The notes beneath the pieces were generated by a model. It did not search any database and was not told the DNA's origin. It saw only the letters and a list, made by a program, of their open reading frames with translations. The position numbers were made by a program, and so were the translations under genes. Positions 9,932 to 18,927 of a stretch of DNA of 64,000 nucleotides are shown one piece after another. The stretch spans positions 1 to 64,000 of the forward strand of contig NZ_QYTW02000009.1 of assembly GCF_003605405.2 (NCBI RefSeq). Direction: 5' to 3'. The stretch is from Siminovitchia terrae (GTDB lineage Bacteria > Bacillota > Bacilli > Bacillales > Bacillaceae_C). Each line of letters starts with the position of its first letter. Position 1 is the first letter of the stretch.

Positions 9932-10248
9932 GTCCAAAAATCCGAAAACTGTCCGATAATGAAAGATTGCTATCAAAAATTAAGGATACTGTCCAAGAAT
10001 GAAGGTTACTGTCCCAAAAATAAGGTTACTATCCAAAAAATTCCGAATAAAAAGCAATTCTATCCAGAGTTTACTCATAAGGTTTCACGGTCTGTGCTTC
10101 TTCTGGAGTCCCTAGGCAGTCACTCCATCACCCCTGCAAAATGATAAAACAATGTTCGTCAGCAGTTTCTCAAATTTCCGGTTCTATATAAAAGGCGTGT
10201 CTCGTATAAATAAGAAGAGGTAGGAGACCTTCGCAAAGGGGGAGCATC
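9932..10248. repeat. Short degenerate tandem repeats upstream of yhaX
   Basis: About five imperfect units of roughly 20 bases, each beginning CTGTCC or CTATC, run from 9948 to 10045. The stretch after them is AT-rich and carries the yhaX leader. TATAAAT near 10197 may be part of a promoter, but I cannot fix one. No coding sequence is supported. Confidence 0.5.
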
Positions 10249-11175
10249 ATGACCTATAAAATGCTTGTTTTAAATATTGATGGAACGTTGTTGCAAGATA
10301 ATGGCCGCATTCATAAGCAAACCCGTGAAGCGATTGAGTTCGCTCTTCAAAAAGGGATTCATATAGTATTGGCAACAACAAGGAATTTTCCTGCGGCAAA
10401 ACGAACGGCAAAGTCTTTGAAGATAAAAGATTATATTATTGCTCACCAGGGGGCTTTTATTGCAAAAAATATAAGCAAACCCATCTATGTTCAAAGAATC
10501 CATGAGCAGATTGCAAGTGAAATTACCGCATTTTTAGAATCTTTTTCATGCCAAATCAGACTCGTCCATGAGAAATTTTTAATCGGCAATAAAGTAAAAC
10601 TTCCGAACAACATGATGGCAAAGGTCGTTTTTCAATCGGCCAATCGTTTTGTTTATCAGGAACGGTATGTTGACTCTATTAGTGAAAAACTGGTGGATCA
10701 GTCGGTTTCTCCGCCCAACTTTGAAGTAGTATTTTTTGATGAAAATGAAATGACTGATGCCATGACGGCAATAAAGAAAATGTACAGTGAGGTTGTCTGT
10801 ATTCCAATTGACCCTTTGAAAATGGCCATTGTGCCAGCAGGGGTCTCCAAGCTGGAAGCTGTAAGATTTGTTTGTAGCCAGTACGGCATTAGTAAGCATG
10901 AGGTGGTTTCCATTGGGGCTGGTGTGGATGATCTTTCTCTTATGCAATGGTCTGGGCTTGGTGTCGCCATGGGGAATGCTCCGAAGGAGGTTCACGATGC
11001 CGCCGATTGGATCACAAGAACAAATAATGATAATGGTGTGGCGTATATGGTCAAAGAGCATTTCAGAAAACAGTATCGCCTTGGCTTCTTGAACAATTTA
11101 AAGAAATCAGATTTACCCGAGGATGGTTATGATAACCCTTTTCTGATCAGTTCGGAAAAAAATAAATTTGAGTGA
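10249..11175 (+). CDS. yhaX: HAD-like Cof-type protein YhaX, altered active site
   Basis: A 308-aa protein of the Cof subfamily of HAD phosphatases, similar to YhaX, a sporulation-associated protein in B. subtilis. The fold landmarks are present: N-terminal motif I, the ATTR motif II and the C-terminal motif IV. Motif I reads LNIDGT, so the usual nucleophilic Asp is Asn. Motif IV reads GAGVDD in place of the common GDGxND. Phosphatase activity is therefore doubtful, and the protein may bind rather than hydrolyse. The ATG follows AAAGGGGGAGC. The gene stands alone and ends in a strong terminator. Confidence 0.8.
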   Translation: MTYKMLVLNIDGTLLQDNGRIHKQTREAIEFALQKGIHIVLATTRNFPAAKRTAKSLKIKDYIIAHQGAFIAKNISKPIYVQRIHEQIASEITAFLESFSCQIRLVHEKFLIGNKVKLPNNMMAKVVFQSANRFVYQERYVDSISEKLVDQSVSPPNFEVVFFDENEMTDAMTAIKKMYSEVVCIPIDPLKMAIVPAGVSKLEAVRFVCSQYGISKHEVVSIGAGVDDLSLMQWSGLGVAMGNAPKEVHDAADWITRTNNDNGVAYMVKEHFRKQYRLGFLNNLKKSDLPEDGYDNPFLISSEKNKFE

Positions 11176-11217
11176 AGGTACCGAAGACTGCCTATTAATG
11201 GGCAGTCTTCTTCACTT
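11171..11217. terminator. Bidirectional terminator between yhaX and yhzD-like gene
   Basis: The inner stem GAAGACTGCC / GGCAGTCTTC with loop TATTAAT is extended by AGTGAAG / CTTCACT outside. It lies between convergent genes and can stop both. Confidence 0.8.
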
Positions 11218-11222
11218 TCATG

Positions 11223-11408
11223 TTAGCGATGGAATAGAAGTAGTTTCCCAGCGGGGGACGAGCAGCGATGTGTTCTGTTGAGTAGTCCTTTATCTGTTAG
11301 GATCGCTGTTCCTTTTTCTTTGGCTTCGCTGTCATCCATAGCCTCGAAGCTCTCATCCAGTAGTTTTTCTCCTGAGGGTTCAAAGGCAGTAATTTTGTAA
11401 ATTCCCAT
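11223..11408 (-). CDS. YhzD-like small protein, 61 aa
   Basis: A small soluble protein opening with MGIYKITAFEPSGE and ending in a basic GKLLLFHR. This resembles the YhzD family that sits in the same yha region of B. subtilis. No function is known. The start follows AAGGAGGCTGAAAA. It is transcribed away from yhaO and shares the terminator with yhaX. Confidence 0.7.
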   Translation of the reverse strand: MGIYKITAFEPSGEKLLDESFEAMDDSEAKEKGTAILTDKGLLNRTHRCSSPAGKLLLFHR

Positions 11409-11541
11409 TTTTCAGCCTCCTTGTCTTGTATCTATTGTTACATATTTTTGAAAAAGGGAAAAGCGCAATGTAAGGAGATATGGAAGAAATTTGTCCATTC
11501 ATGTATAATGATAGAACGTATATTCGATTGAGGTGATGGCA

Positions 11542-12780
11542 TTGGAGCAAATTCGTTTTATCCATACAGCAGATTTGCACTTGGACAGCCCCTTTCTCGG
11601 TTTAAACAAATTACCCGATAAACTGTTCAGTCGCCTGCAGGAAAGCACATTTTCCGCATTGGAGCGAATAGTGGACACAGCCATTGAAAAGAGTGTCGAC
11701 TTTGTTTTGTTCGTAGGAGATCTATTTGACGGGGAGGATCGCAGCATTAAGGCACAGGCACGTTTGAGAAAACAGCTAAAGCGGCTAGAGGAAGAGGACA
11801 TTTTCGCTTTTATTACATATGGCAATCATGATCATTTGGCTGGTGACTGGGTTAAGCTGGATATGCCAGACAATGTATATGTTTTTAATGAAAGCCCTGA
11901 AGCTTTCCTTTTTACAGCTAAAAATGGAGTTACGGTTCACGTTTATGGGTTCAGCTATCCAGAACGGCATGTATTGACAAGAAAAATAGATGAATATGAA
12001 AAAGTACCTGGTGCAGATTTGCATATTGCGATGCTCCATGGAAGTGAAGACGGACATTCAGGCTCCCATCAGCCATATGCGCCATTTACCATACGTGAAC
12101 TGAAGGAAAAAGCTATGGACTATTGGGCGCTTGGGCATATTCATAAAAGCAGGGTACTGCATTCGGATCCATATATTGTTTATCCAGGTAATACGCAGGG
12201 GCGGCACAGGAAGGAAGAAGGGGAGAAAGGCTGTTATTTTGTTACGATGACAAAGGAGGGACAAACGGAGCTGGAATTCATTGAAACAGCGGATATAAGA
12301 TGGGAATCGGTCCGTATCGATTTGAAGGAAAAAATGGGGATGACGCAATTCTATACCTCATGTATGACAGCAATGGAATCACTAGGAAGTAAGGGGCAAA
12401 GTATCCTTTGTCAGGTAATGATAGCCAACCCATATCATCTTTCCCAAAAATTGTTGAAAACAATAGAAAATGGGGAGTTCATTGAAATGCTTCAGGACGA
12501 GGTTTTTCTTGATGATGATTTTATTTGGCCTTATCATGTGAAGCTTGAAGAGAATTTAAAGGATGAAAAAAAACTTATATCAGATGATGCCTTTTTGAAT
12601 GTGCTCGAAGAAGCCGCCAGTGAGCTGTTTCATGCAGATGTATTCGATCAAGCTGTATCCGATTTATTTTCACATACATATGGCAGCAGATACCTTGATG
12701 CTATTGATGGGCCCGAAAGAGAACAGATATTGCAATCAGCAAAGAAGTTGGTGCTTAGATGTCTGTCCGAAGTAGACTGA
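11542..12780 (+). CDS. yhaO: Mre11/SbcD-like DNA exonuclease YhaO
   Basis: A 412-aa metallophosphoesterase of the SbcD/Mre11 type, partner of the YhaN ATPase encoded next. Metal-binding motifs run in order: HTADLHLDS near the N-terminus, FVGDLFDG, YGNHDH, MLHGSE and WALGHIHK. The C-terminal third would contact YhaN. A TTG start is chosen because GAGGTGA lies five bases upstream; GTG and ATG codons overlapping the Shine-Dalgarno are less likely. It is the first gene of yhaO-yhaN-yhaM. Confidence 0.9.
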   Translation: MEQIRFIHTADLHLDSPFLGLNKLPDKLFSRLQESTFSALERIVDTAIEKSVDFVLFVGDLFDGEDRSIKAQARLRKQLKRLEEEDIFAFITYGNHDHLAGDWVKLDMPDNVYVFNESPEAFLFTAKNGVTVHVYGFSYPERHVLTRKIDEYEKVPGADLHIAMLHGSEDGHSGSHQPYAPFTIRELKEKAMDYWALGHIHKSRVLHSDPYIVYPGNTQGRHRKEEGEKGCYFVTMTKEGQTELEFIETADIRWESVRIDLKEKMGMTQFYTSCMTAMESLGSKGQSILCQVMIANPYHLSQKLLKTIENGEFIEMLQDEVFLDDDFIWPYHVKLEENLKDEKKLISDDAFLNVLEEAASELFHADVFDQAVSDLFSHTYGSRYLDAIDGPEREQILQSAKKLVLRCLSEVD

Positions 12781-12795
12781 AAGGGGGCGGATTTC

Positions 12796-15771
12796 TTGAA
12801 ATTAAAACAAATACATATATATGGATATGGCAGGCTTCATGATTTCACAGCGGACAACCTTTCAGATCTCCAATTGTTTTATGGAGAAAATGAAGCGGGT
12901 AAATCTACGATCATGTCTTTTATCCACAGTATCCTTTTTGGATTTCCCACCCTGCAGCAATCCGAATTAAGATATGAGCCGAAAACCCAATCTTCATATG
13001 GAGGCAAGCTTATTTTCGATACGGAGAAATATGGTGAGGTGGTTATTGAACGAGTAAAAGGAAAAGCAGCGGGTGATGTCACTGTCTTGCTTGAAGATGG
13101 ACCTGCGGAAGCATCGGATTTTCTCCCGAAGCTACTGAACGGAATGGATAAAAAAATGTACCGGAGTATTTTTTCCTTTGATCTTCAAGGTCTTCAGGAA
13201 ATCCAGCACCTAAAGGAAGAAGAAATCGGAAAATACTTGATTGCAGCCGCTACCATCGGATCTGACGGGCTCCTAAGGGCAGAACAACAAATCCAGAAGG
13301 AGCTTCAAGAGCTTTTTAAACCCGGAGGCCGCAGGCCGATTCTCAATGATCTATTGAAAAACCTTCGTCAACAGGATCAGCAGCTTAAAAGAGCAAAACA
13401 GGAGAATGCAGCATACGAATCACTTTTAACTGAAATCCAAAAAATCAACAGTAGAGTGGAAGCGACTAAAGAGTTTCTGAAACAAAAGAAAATAAAGTCT
13501 GAAGCTGTTAATGAATTATTTAAAAGATGGCCGCTTATAATGGAAAAAGATCAAATCAAACAGCGCCTTCTTGAACTGGGGCCTGTTCATTTTCCTGCAG
13601 ATGGCTTAAAGAGATTGGAAAAATATCATGACCGGCTGCTTGAATTATCTAGTACTCTGCAGACTGTACATCAAAGAATCCGGTCCATTGAACATGAAAT
13701 AAAGGAAAATGCCCTTAGACAGGAATTTGATCTGAATAAAGCGCAAATATTCGTTAACGAATGGCCCCAACAAGAGCAAGGTTTGCGGGAGTTGTCCAAT
13801 TTGGACCATTCTATTGCTGAAGAACGAAAAAAGTTCGATGCTTTTCTTGCAGAACTCCATTATCCCGCCAAAATGGTCGAAAAGATCAACAGCTTGAATT
13901 TGGGTATAGACATGAAAGCTAGAATGACGGAAACTCTTCAACAATATATCAGATCAGAAGACCGGCTGAAAGATTTGGCAGATCGGCTCAAGGACGGCAG
14001 AAAAGTGGTCATTGACCTTGAAAATAGATGCAAAGAGATAGAACAGCAGTTTGTGAGTGAAAGTGTTTTTAAAGAATGGAGAATCCATTACGAGGAGCAG
14101 GCATCGACAGCGAGCCTGAAGGAGGAAAAGTCGAAGCTTGAAAAGGAAATCGAGGAGCTTGAAAAGAGGAAGAAGCATGAGAAGGATTTGCTCCACAAAA
14201 AGAAAAGGCAGTCCCTCATTGTGTCAGCTACATTTCTTTTTATCTCTCTTGGAATGCTTATTTGGAGCTTCATATCCAAACAGTGGTCGATGATTTTTGC
14301 CGCCATATTAGGAATGACCTTTTCCGGTTACTTTATTAGAAAAGTTGAGGGAACTGGAATTGATTTCATAACCGAAACTCTCGATGGAAAACGTCGGGGG
14401 CTACAAAAATTGGAGGAACAGCTGAAAAGGGCTGCTGGCGATAACCATATCACACATCAATACGAAGATCAGCAGCGTTTGCGTATAAAGTGGAAAGAGG
14501 ACTATGCGCGGCTTCAGGATGAGAAGCAGAGGGTGGCGGAAATGGAGAATTCTTTTCACCAGTTGCGAAGAATTGTCGAGGTAGAGGAAAGAAAACTGAA
14601 CGAAATTAAAGCGGAGCTTGGGTTAGACGAAGGTTTTTCACATTTGAAAATGGAGGATGCATTTTCCATGCTTAAAAACCTTCAGAGTATTAGCTGCCAA
14701 TTAAACGAGGCTATGGCCAAGAAAGAAAGGCTCCAAAAAGAGCAGGGAAAATGGACAGAAGGACTCTTTCAATTTCTAAGTAATGTGGGAGAACCTGTTC
14801 ATGAGCCTGCGCAAGCGGTGTACTTTTTGCAAGAGACTTTGAAGAAAGAACAGGAAAAGAAGATTGTCATAAAAGAGCTTGAAAAAAAATTGTCTGAACT
14901 GAATATAGATGTCTTACAACTTAAAAATGAAGATTCCGCTATCCGGTCGAATATGAAAAAGCTTTTTGAAGCTGCTCAAGTTGATGACGAAGAGGATTTT
15001 CGTAAAAAAGCCAAGCTATCCGAGGAGAAGAATATCCTGCTGGAGCGTTTATCTCTTCTGGAAGGACAGTTAGGTGAAATAATGAATCCTTTCCACACTC
15101 AGGAAGAAATACAAACTGAAATCAAATACTTAAAAGCAGAGATTGAAAAGAAATCACAGCTGTTGGAGGAGGATCGGAATAGTCTGGCGTCCCTAAATCA
15201 GAAATTATCTTTTTTGGAAGAAGGAGGCACCTATACGGAGCAATTGCATCTTTTCCGTCAGATGCGTTCAACTTTCAACGAAGAGTCACGGAACTGGGCC
15301 AAACTGGCCATTGCCTTGAAGCTGCTTGAAAAAATCATGAAAAAATACAAGGAGGGCCGCTTTCCACAGGTAATCCGGCAAGCGGCTGAATATTTTTCAT
15401 TCTTAACGGATCATGAGTATATTCATCTTCACGTCAAAGCAGATGGAAATCTAGCAGTTGAAAGGAAAGACCGGGTTTTATTCGCCCCTGAAGAATTAAG
15501 TAAAGGTACAGGTGAGCAGCTTTATATCGCTATTCGGCTTGGGCTTGTTCATGTAATGAAAAAAGAATATCCCTTTCCGGTTATTATTGATGACGGATTT
15601 GTCAACTTTGATCAAGCGAGAACAAAACGGATGCTTGAATTGGTACAAACAATCAGCCTTGATACCCAGGTTTTGCTATTTACATGTCATCGTCATATTG
15701 CCGGACAGTTTTCTGAAGATCGGATTTTTCATCTTCAGCAGAGACTGCCCACCCTAAATTTGACTGAATAA
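12796..15771 (+). CDS. yhaN: SbcC/Rad50-like ATPase YhaN
   Basis: A 991-aa SMC-like ATPase. Walker A GENEAGKST lies at 30-38. Long coiled-coil arms fill most of the protein. The signature region SKGTGEQLYIAIRLGL and the Walker B/D-loop VIIDDGFVNFD lie near the C-terminus. Unlike classical SbcC, the middle (residues about 473-515) holds two adjacent hydrophobic segments, so the coiled coil may be anchored in the membrane. It starts with TTG behind AAAGGGGGCGG, 15 bases after yhaO, and would form a nuclease complex with YhaO. Confidence 0.9.
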   Translation: MKLKQIHIYGYGRLHDFTADNLSDLQLFYGENEAGKSTIMSFIHSILFGFPTLQQSELRYEPKTQSSYGGKLIFDTEKYGEVVIERVKGKAAGDVTVLLEDGPAEASDFLPKLLNGMDKKMYRSIFSFDLQGLQEIQHLKEEEIGKYLIAAATIGSDGLLRAEQQIQKELQELFKPGGRRPILNDLLKNLRQQDQQLKRAKQENAAYESLLTEIQKINSRVEATKEFLKQKKIKSEAVNELFKRWPLIMEKDQIKQRLLELGPVHFPADGLKRLEKYHDRLLELSSTLQTVHQRIRSIEHEIKENALRQEFDLNKAQIFVNEWPQQEQGLRELSNLDHSIAEERKKFDAFLAELHYPAKMVEKINSLNLGIDMKARMTETLQQYIRSEDRLKDLADRLKDGRKVVIDLENRCKEIEQQFVSESVFKEWRIHYEEQASTASLKEEKSKLEKEIEELEKRKKHEKDLLHKKKRQSLIVSATFLFISLGMLIWSFISKQWSMIFAAILGMTFSGYFIRKVEGTGIDFITETLDGKRRGLQKLEEQLKRAAGDNHITHQYEDQQRLRIKWKEDYARLQDEKQRVAEMENSFHQLRRIVEVEERKLNEIKAELGLDEGFSHLKMEDAFSMLKNLQSISCQLNEAMAKKERLQKEQGKWTEGLFQFLSNVGEPVHEPAQAVYFLQETLKKEQEKKIVIKELEKKLSELNIDVLQLKNEDSAIRSNMKKLFEAAQVDDEEDFRKKAKLSEEKNILLERLSLLEGQLGEIMNPFHTQEEIQTEIKYLKAEIEKKSQLLEEDRNSLASLNQKLSFLEEGGTYTEQLHLFRQMRSTFNEESRNWAKLAIALKLLEKIMKKYKEGRFPQVIRQAAEYFSFLTDHEYIHLHVKADGNLAVERKDRVLFAPEELSKGTGEQLYIAIRLGLVHVMKKEYPFPVIIDDGFVNFDQARTKRMLELVQTISLDTQVLLFTCHRHIAGQFSEDRIFHLQQRLPTLNLTE

Positions 15772-15837
15772 TGAGGCTTGGCGAAGAGGGAGTATGTTAT
15801 AATTTTTTGAGGAGAACAAAGGGAGGCTGGCGTTTGG

Positions 15838-16782
15838 ATGTTAAAAGAATTATTGGAACATGAAGTTGGAGAGCAGGTGGATTTATTTCTCCTCGTCAAA
15901 AGTGCGTTCAGAGGAGTAGCAAGTAATGGAAAGCCATTTCTTACACTCATTTTACAAGATCGCTCCGGTGATATCGAGGCGAAGCTTTGGGATGCTTCAG
16001 ACAGCGAGGTAAAAGCTTACCAACAGGGGACGATTGTACGAGTTTCCGGGGAAGTACACAATTATCGTGGAAGAATGCAGCTGAAAATAAAAAAAATTAG
16101 GCGCTCTAACCCACAGGACAATGTAAACGTCGGGGATTTACTGGAAAAAGCCCCTATATCAAAAGATGAAATTTCTAGTAAAGTAACACAATATATATTT
16201 GAAATGAAGAACCCGAATATTCAACGGATTACAAGGCATTTGCTTCGCAAATACCATGATGCGTTTCTCGAATATCCAGCTGCAACAAAAAATCACCATG
16301 AGTTTGTATCGGGCCTTGGTTATCATGTCGTTTCAATGTTGGATTTGGCTAAGGCTGTGGCGGAATTGTATCCTTCCCTTGACCGGGATTTGCTGTTTGC
16401 GGGCATTATCCTCCATGACCTCGGTAAAGTCATAGAACTATCTGGTCCTGTGGCTACAACTTATACGATTGAAGGGAACTTACTGGGACATATAACCATC
16501 ATCGTCAATGAAATTGGAAAAGCTGCCGAAGAGCTGGACATTCAGGGAGAAGAAGTGGTTGTCCTTCAGCACCTAGTTCTTAGTCATCATGGAAAATTAG
16601 AGTGGGGTAGTCCAAAACAGCCTATGATCAAAGAGGCTGAAATTCTATTCTTGATTGACAATATGGACGCAAAAATGAATATGCTGGATCGTGCATTAAA
16701 ACATGTTAAACCGGGAGAGTTTTCGGAAAAGGTTTTTCCGCTTGATAACCGGTCATTTTATAAGCCGACATTTCATTCTTGA
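15838..16782 (+). CDS. yhaM: 3'-5' exoribonuclease YhaM
   Basis: A 314-aa nuclease with an N-terminal OB-fold (residues about 10-90, binding single strands) and an HD domain carrying the metal ligands ([25 protein letters not shown]). In B. subtilis YhaM degrades RNA and single-stranded DNA from the 3' end. The start lies behind GGGAGG. It follows yhaN after 66 bases and closes the operon with a strong terminator. Confidence 0.93.
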   Translation: MLKELLEHEVGEQVDLFLLVKSAFRGVASNGKPFLTLILQDRSGDIEAKLWDASDSEVKAYQQGTIVRVSGEVHNYRGRMQLKIKKIRRSNPQDNVNVGDLLEKAPISKDEISSKVTQYIFEMKNPNIQRITRHLLRKYHDAFLEYPAATKNHHEFVSGLGYHVVSMLDLAKAVAELYPSLDRDLLFAGIILHDLGKVIELSGPVATTYTIEGNLLGHITIIVNEIGKAAEELDIQGEEVVVLQHLVLSHHGKLEWGSPKQPMIKEAEILFLIDNMDAKMNMLDRALKHVKPGEFSEKVFPLDNRSFYKPTFHS

Positions 16783-16810
16783 TGCCTCTCTCTTGAGAGG
16801 CATTTTTTTG
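16782..16810 (+). terminator. yhaM terminator
   Basis: ATGCCTCTC / GAGAGGCAT stem with TCTT loop followed by seven T's, directly overlapping the end of yhaM. Confidence 0.9.
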
Positions 16811-16866
16811 ACCACTTTTTCATATTATTACAATAAATGGACTAGCCAATGAAAGGAGAAAAGAAA

Positions 16867-17055
16867 ATGACCTTGCCGATTTGGTTGTATTTCGTTATTG
16901 TAGGGATATTTGTCAGTGCGTTTATGGCTATCAAAACAGCGCGTGAAGACCGTGAGTTTGAAAAGGAATGGATTGAAAAAGAAGGAAAAGTCTATATTGA
17001 AAGGATGGAGGAAGAAAAGGAAAGGAAAAAGCAGGTAAGGGAAACCGGAAGTTAA
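16867..17055 (+). CDS. yhaL: Sporulation protein YhaL
   Basis: A 62-aa protein with one N-terminal membrane segment (IWLYFVIVGIFVSAFMAI) followed by a highly charged, helical cytoplasmic tail of Glu/Lys repeats. It matches YhaL in layout and in position between yhaM and prsA. The ATG at 16867 lies behind AAAGGAGAAAAGAAA; the ATG 18 bases upstream has no ribosome-binding site. Confidence 0.8.
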   Translation: MTLPIWLYFVIVGIFVSAFMAIKTAREDREFEKEWIEKEGKVYIERMEEEKERKKQVRETGS

Positions 17056-17129
17056 ACAAGATGGAGGGTTTGGATTACTGTTTTATATTGAATCGAATTC
17101 CCCCTTCAGCCATACAAAAGGGATGTTCA

Positions 17130-17161
17130 TAAAAAATAAACCGGGCGGGCTGCCCGGTTAT
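17130..17161 (-). terminator. prsA terminator
   Basis: AACCGGGC / GCCCGGTT stem immediately past the prsA stop, followed on the minus strand by TTTATTTTTT. Confidence 0.85.
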
Positions 17162-17165
17162 TATT

Positions 17166-18083
17166 TTATTGTTTTTCTTCTTCACTATCTGATGCGTCCC
17201 CGTCTTCTTTCGGCTCATTTAAAATCGGGTCGAAAGCTTCTTTCAGATCTTTGTCTTTCACTTTGATATCTGCTTTTTCAAGCTCTTTCTTTAAAGCTTC
17301 CTGCATCATTTCAGGATCAAGCTTGGACACTTTCAATTCATTTTCGTACTTGTCCTTTACCTTATCAAAAGACTTCTTGTCTTTCTTTTCCTTGATGTCC
17401 GTTACTTGGATGATGTGCCAGCCAAACTGGGTTTCCACAGGATTGCTGATCTCGTCTTTTTTTAATTTGAAAGCGGCCTTTTTGAACGTTTCGTCCATTT
17501 GAGGGTCGTCGATGGAAATTGTCCCCAGGTCCCCGCCTTGTTCATTGGCAGCTGTGTCTACAGAATATTTCTTTGCAAGCTTTGCAAAGTCCTCGCCTTT
17601 ATCAAGCTTTGCTTTTACTTCCTTTGCTTTTTTTTCATCATCAACCAAAATGTGTCGGGCAGTTATTTCCTTTTGTTTGTTCTCATAATATTCTTTTACT
17701 TCATCTTCAGAGACTTTAATGTCTTTTGCTGCCGCTTTTTCTTGAAGAAGGTTGACTTTCATGGATTGACGGAAATCGTCTTCGTCTTTAAAGCCGCTTT
17801 GCAGAAGTGCCATTTGAAATTGTGGCCCGAGCTGTTCTTTAAGCTCGTCCATTTTTTGGTCCACTTCTTTATCAGACACTTTGTATTCTTTGGAGAGAAC
17901 TTTTTCAAAAACAAGCTGCTGAAGTGCCTGCTCTCCGTACTTATCTTTCATTGCTTCGTATAATTCGTCTTTTGTGACGTTTCCAGCTTTTGTTTTGGCA
18001 ACTGTATCGCCGCCTTGGCCTCCGCATCCTGCAAGACCGACAATTCCTGCAGCTAAGGAAAGGGATAATACCCATTTTTTCAT
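17166..18083 (-). CDS. prsA: Foldase lipoprotein PrsA (parvulin PPIase)
   Basis: A 305-aa extracytoplasmic lipoprotein that helps secreted proteins fold after Sec export. It has a signal peptide with lipobox GLAGC (Cys20), an N-terminal chaperone region, a parvulin-type PpiC domain (residues about 135-230, from TARHILVDD to FGWHIIQVTD) and a charged C-terminal tail rich in Lys, Asp and Glu. The ATG is placed behind GGGAG at nine bases; the TTG nine bases upstream is too close to it. It is monocistronic and convergent with yhaL. Confidence 0.95.
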   Translation of the reverse strand: MKKWVLSLSLAAGIVGLAGCGGQGGDTVAKTKAGNVTKDELYEAMKDKYGEQALQQLVFEKVLSKEYKVSDKEVDQKMDELKEQLGPQFQMALLQSGFKDEDDFRQSMKVNLLQEKAAAKDIKVSEDEVKEYYENKQKEITARHILVDDEKKAKEVKAKLDKGEDFAKLAKKYSVDTAANEQGGDLGTISIDDPQMDETFKKAAFKLKKDEISNPVETQFGWHIIQVTDIKEKKDKKSFDKVKDKYENELKVSKLDPEMMQEALKKELEKADIKVKDKDLKEAFDPILNEPKEDGDASDSEEEKQ

Positions 18084-18262
18084 GTAAGCCAACTCCCTGT
18101 TTTTTTATGTCTATGTGTTTCAATTTCTACAAATCATACTATATCACAGATGGTTGAAGAAAAAAAACAATTTCCCGAAAATCTAAGAAATTGGGCGTTT
18201 GATTCACCCAACATGCCCTTCTGGTTCATATGCTATAGCGAAAAGCAAAGGAGGTTATCAAT

Positions 18263-18352
18263 ATGGGAGGATTTGGCTATGGCGGAGGATTTGCGCTTAT
18301 TGTAGTTCTGTTTATCTTGTTGATCATTGTTGGGGCAGCGTTTGTTTGGTAA
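18263..18352 (+). CDS. YjcZ-family microprotein 1, 29 aa
   Basis: Too short for standard gene calling, but preceded by AAAGGAGGTTATCAAT. The product is a Gly/aromatic head (MGGFGYGGGF) followed by a single hydrophobic segment ending in FVW. This is the layout of the YjcZ/SscA sporulation microproteins of Bacillus. A paralogue lies 90 bases downstream. The role in the spore is unknown for most members. Confidence 0.8.
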   Translation: MGGFGYGGGFALIVVLFILLIIVGAAFVW

Positions 18353-18441
18353 AAAACATCTAAAAACTGGGCGAGTATCTAAGCATAAAAATATTGAATG
18401 AATAGAATATATGGTGAGGAATTTTTAGGAGGTGCATGTAA

Positions 18442-18534
18442 GTGGGCGGAGGCGCTGGATTCGGAGCAGGCTTTGCTTTGATAGTAGTATTGTTCATCTT
18501 GTTAGTCATTGTCGGAGCGTCCTGGTTTATCTAA
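18442..18534 (+). CDS. YjcZ-family microprotein 2, 30 aa
   Basis: The second tandem copy starts with GTG behind TAGGAGGTGCATGTAA. Its Gly-rich head (GGGAGFGAGF) and the membrane segment (LIVVLFILLVIVGAS) are nearly identical to the first copy, while the DNA between them has diverged. That supports selection on the peptide and an old duplication. A terminator follows. Confidence 0.8.
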   Translation: MGGGAGFGAGFALIVVLFILLVIVGASWFI

Positions 18535-18569
18535 AAATGAAATATTTCTTGAAATCATGACAGAAAATA

Positions 18570-18608
18570 AGGACGGTATCCACGCGGATGCCGTCCTTTC
18601 TTTTTTCC
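18570..18608 (+). terminator. Terminator of the YjcZ-type pair
   Basis: A 13-bp stem (AAGGACGGTATCC / GGATGCCGTCCTT, one mismatch) with ACGC loop, followed by a T-rich run. Confidence 0.85.
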
Positions 18609-18635
18609 CAGTATTCCTTTGCACTTGTAGTGTTT

Positions 18636-18911
18636 TTAAGTGTACAAGATCTCGATGTACGAGGAGAAAAGCAAAATCGTAATCAGTATATTGATGGTGC
18701 GAAATATTTTTGGGTGCCGCTCCTCAGGTATTTCCCGTTGAACACAGAGGGAATATGTCAAGTTATTAAAAATATATAAAATAAAAATAGCAAATATTAT
18801 AAACAACACCGGCAATCCGAATCTCCCCCCAACTATCTCATAAACATACGATAGCAAATTTTTCAAAAAAAAGACAGCATAAAAAATGATGCTTCCATAA
18901 GTTTTCAGCAA
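18636..18911 (-). CDS. Small membrane protein at the yhaK position
   Basis: A 91-aa product with three hydrophobic segments. It lies between prsA and yhaJ, where B. subtilis has the small gene yhaK, but I cannot confirm homology from sequence alone. The best start is TTG, 17 bases after the yhaJ stop, with no clear Shine-Dalgarno. Translational coupling to yhaJ is possible. The weak start keeps the confidence moderate. Confidence 0.5.
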   Translation of the reverse strand: MLKTYGSIIFYAVFFLKNLLSYVYEIVGGRFGLPVLFIIFAIFILYIFNNLTYSLCVQREIPEERHPKIFRTINILITILLFSSYIEILYT

Positions 18912-18927
18912 ACTTGTGAAAGCACCG

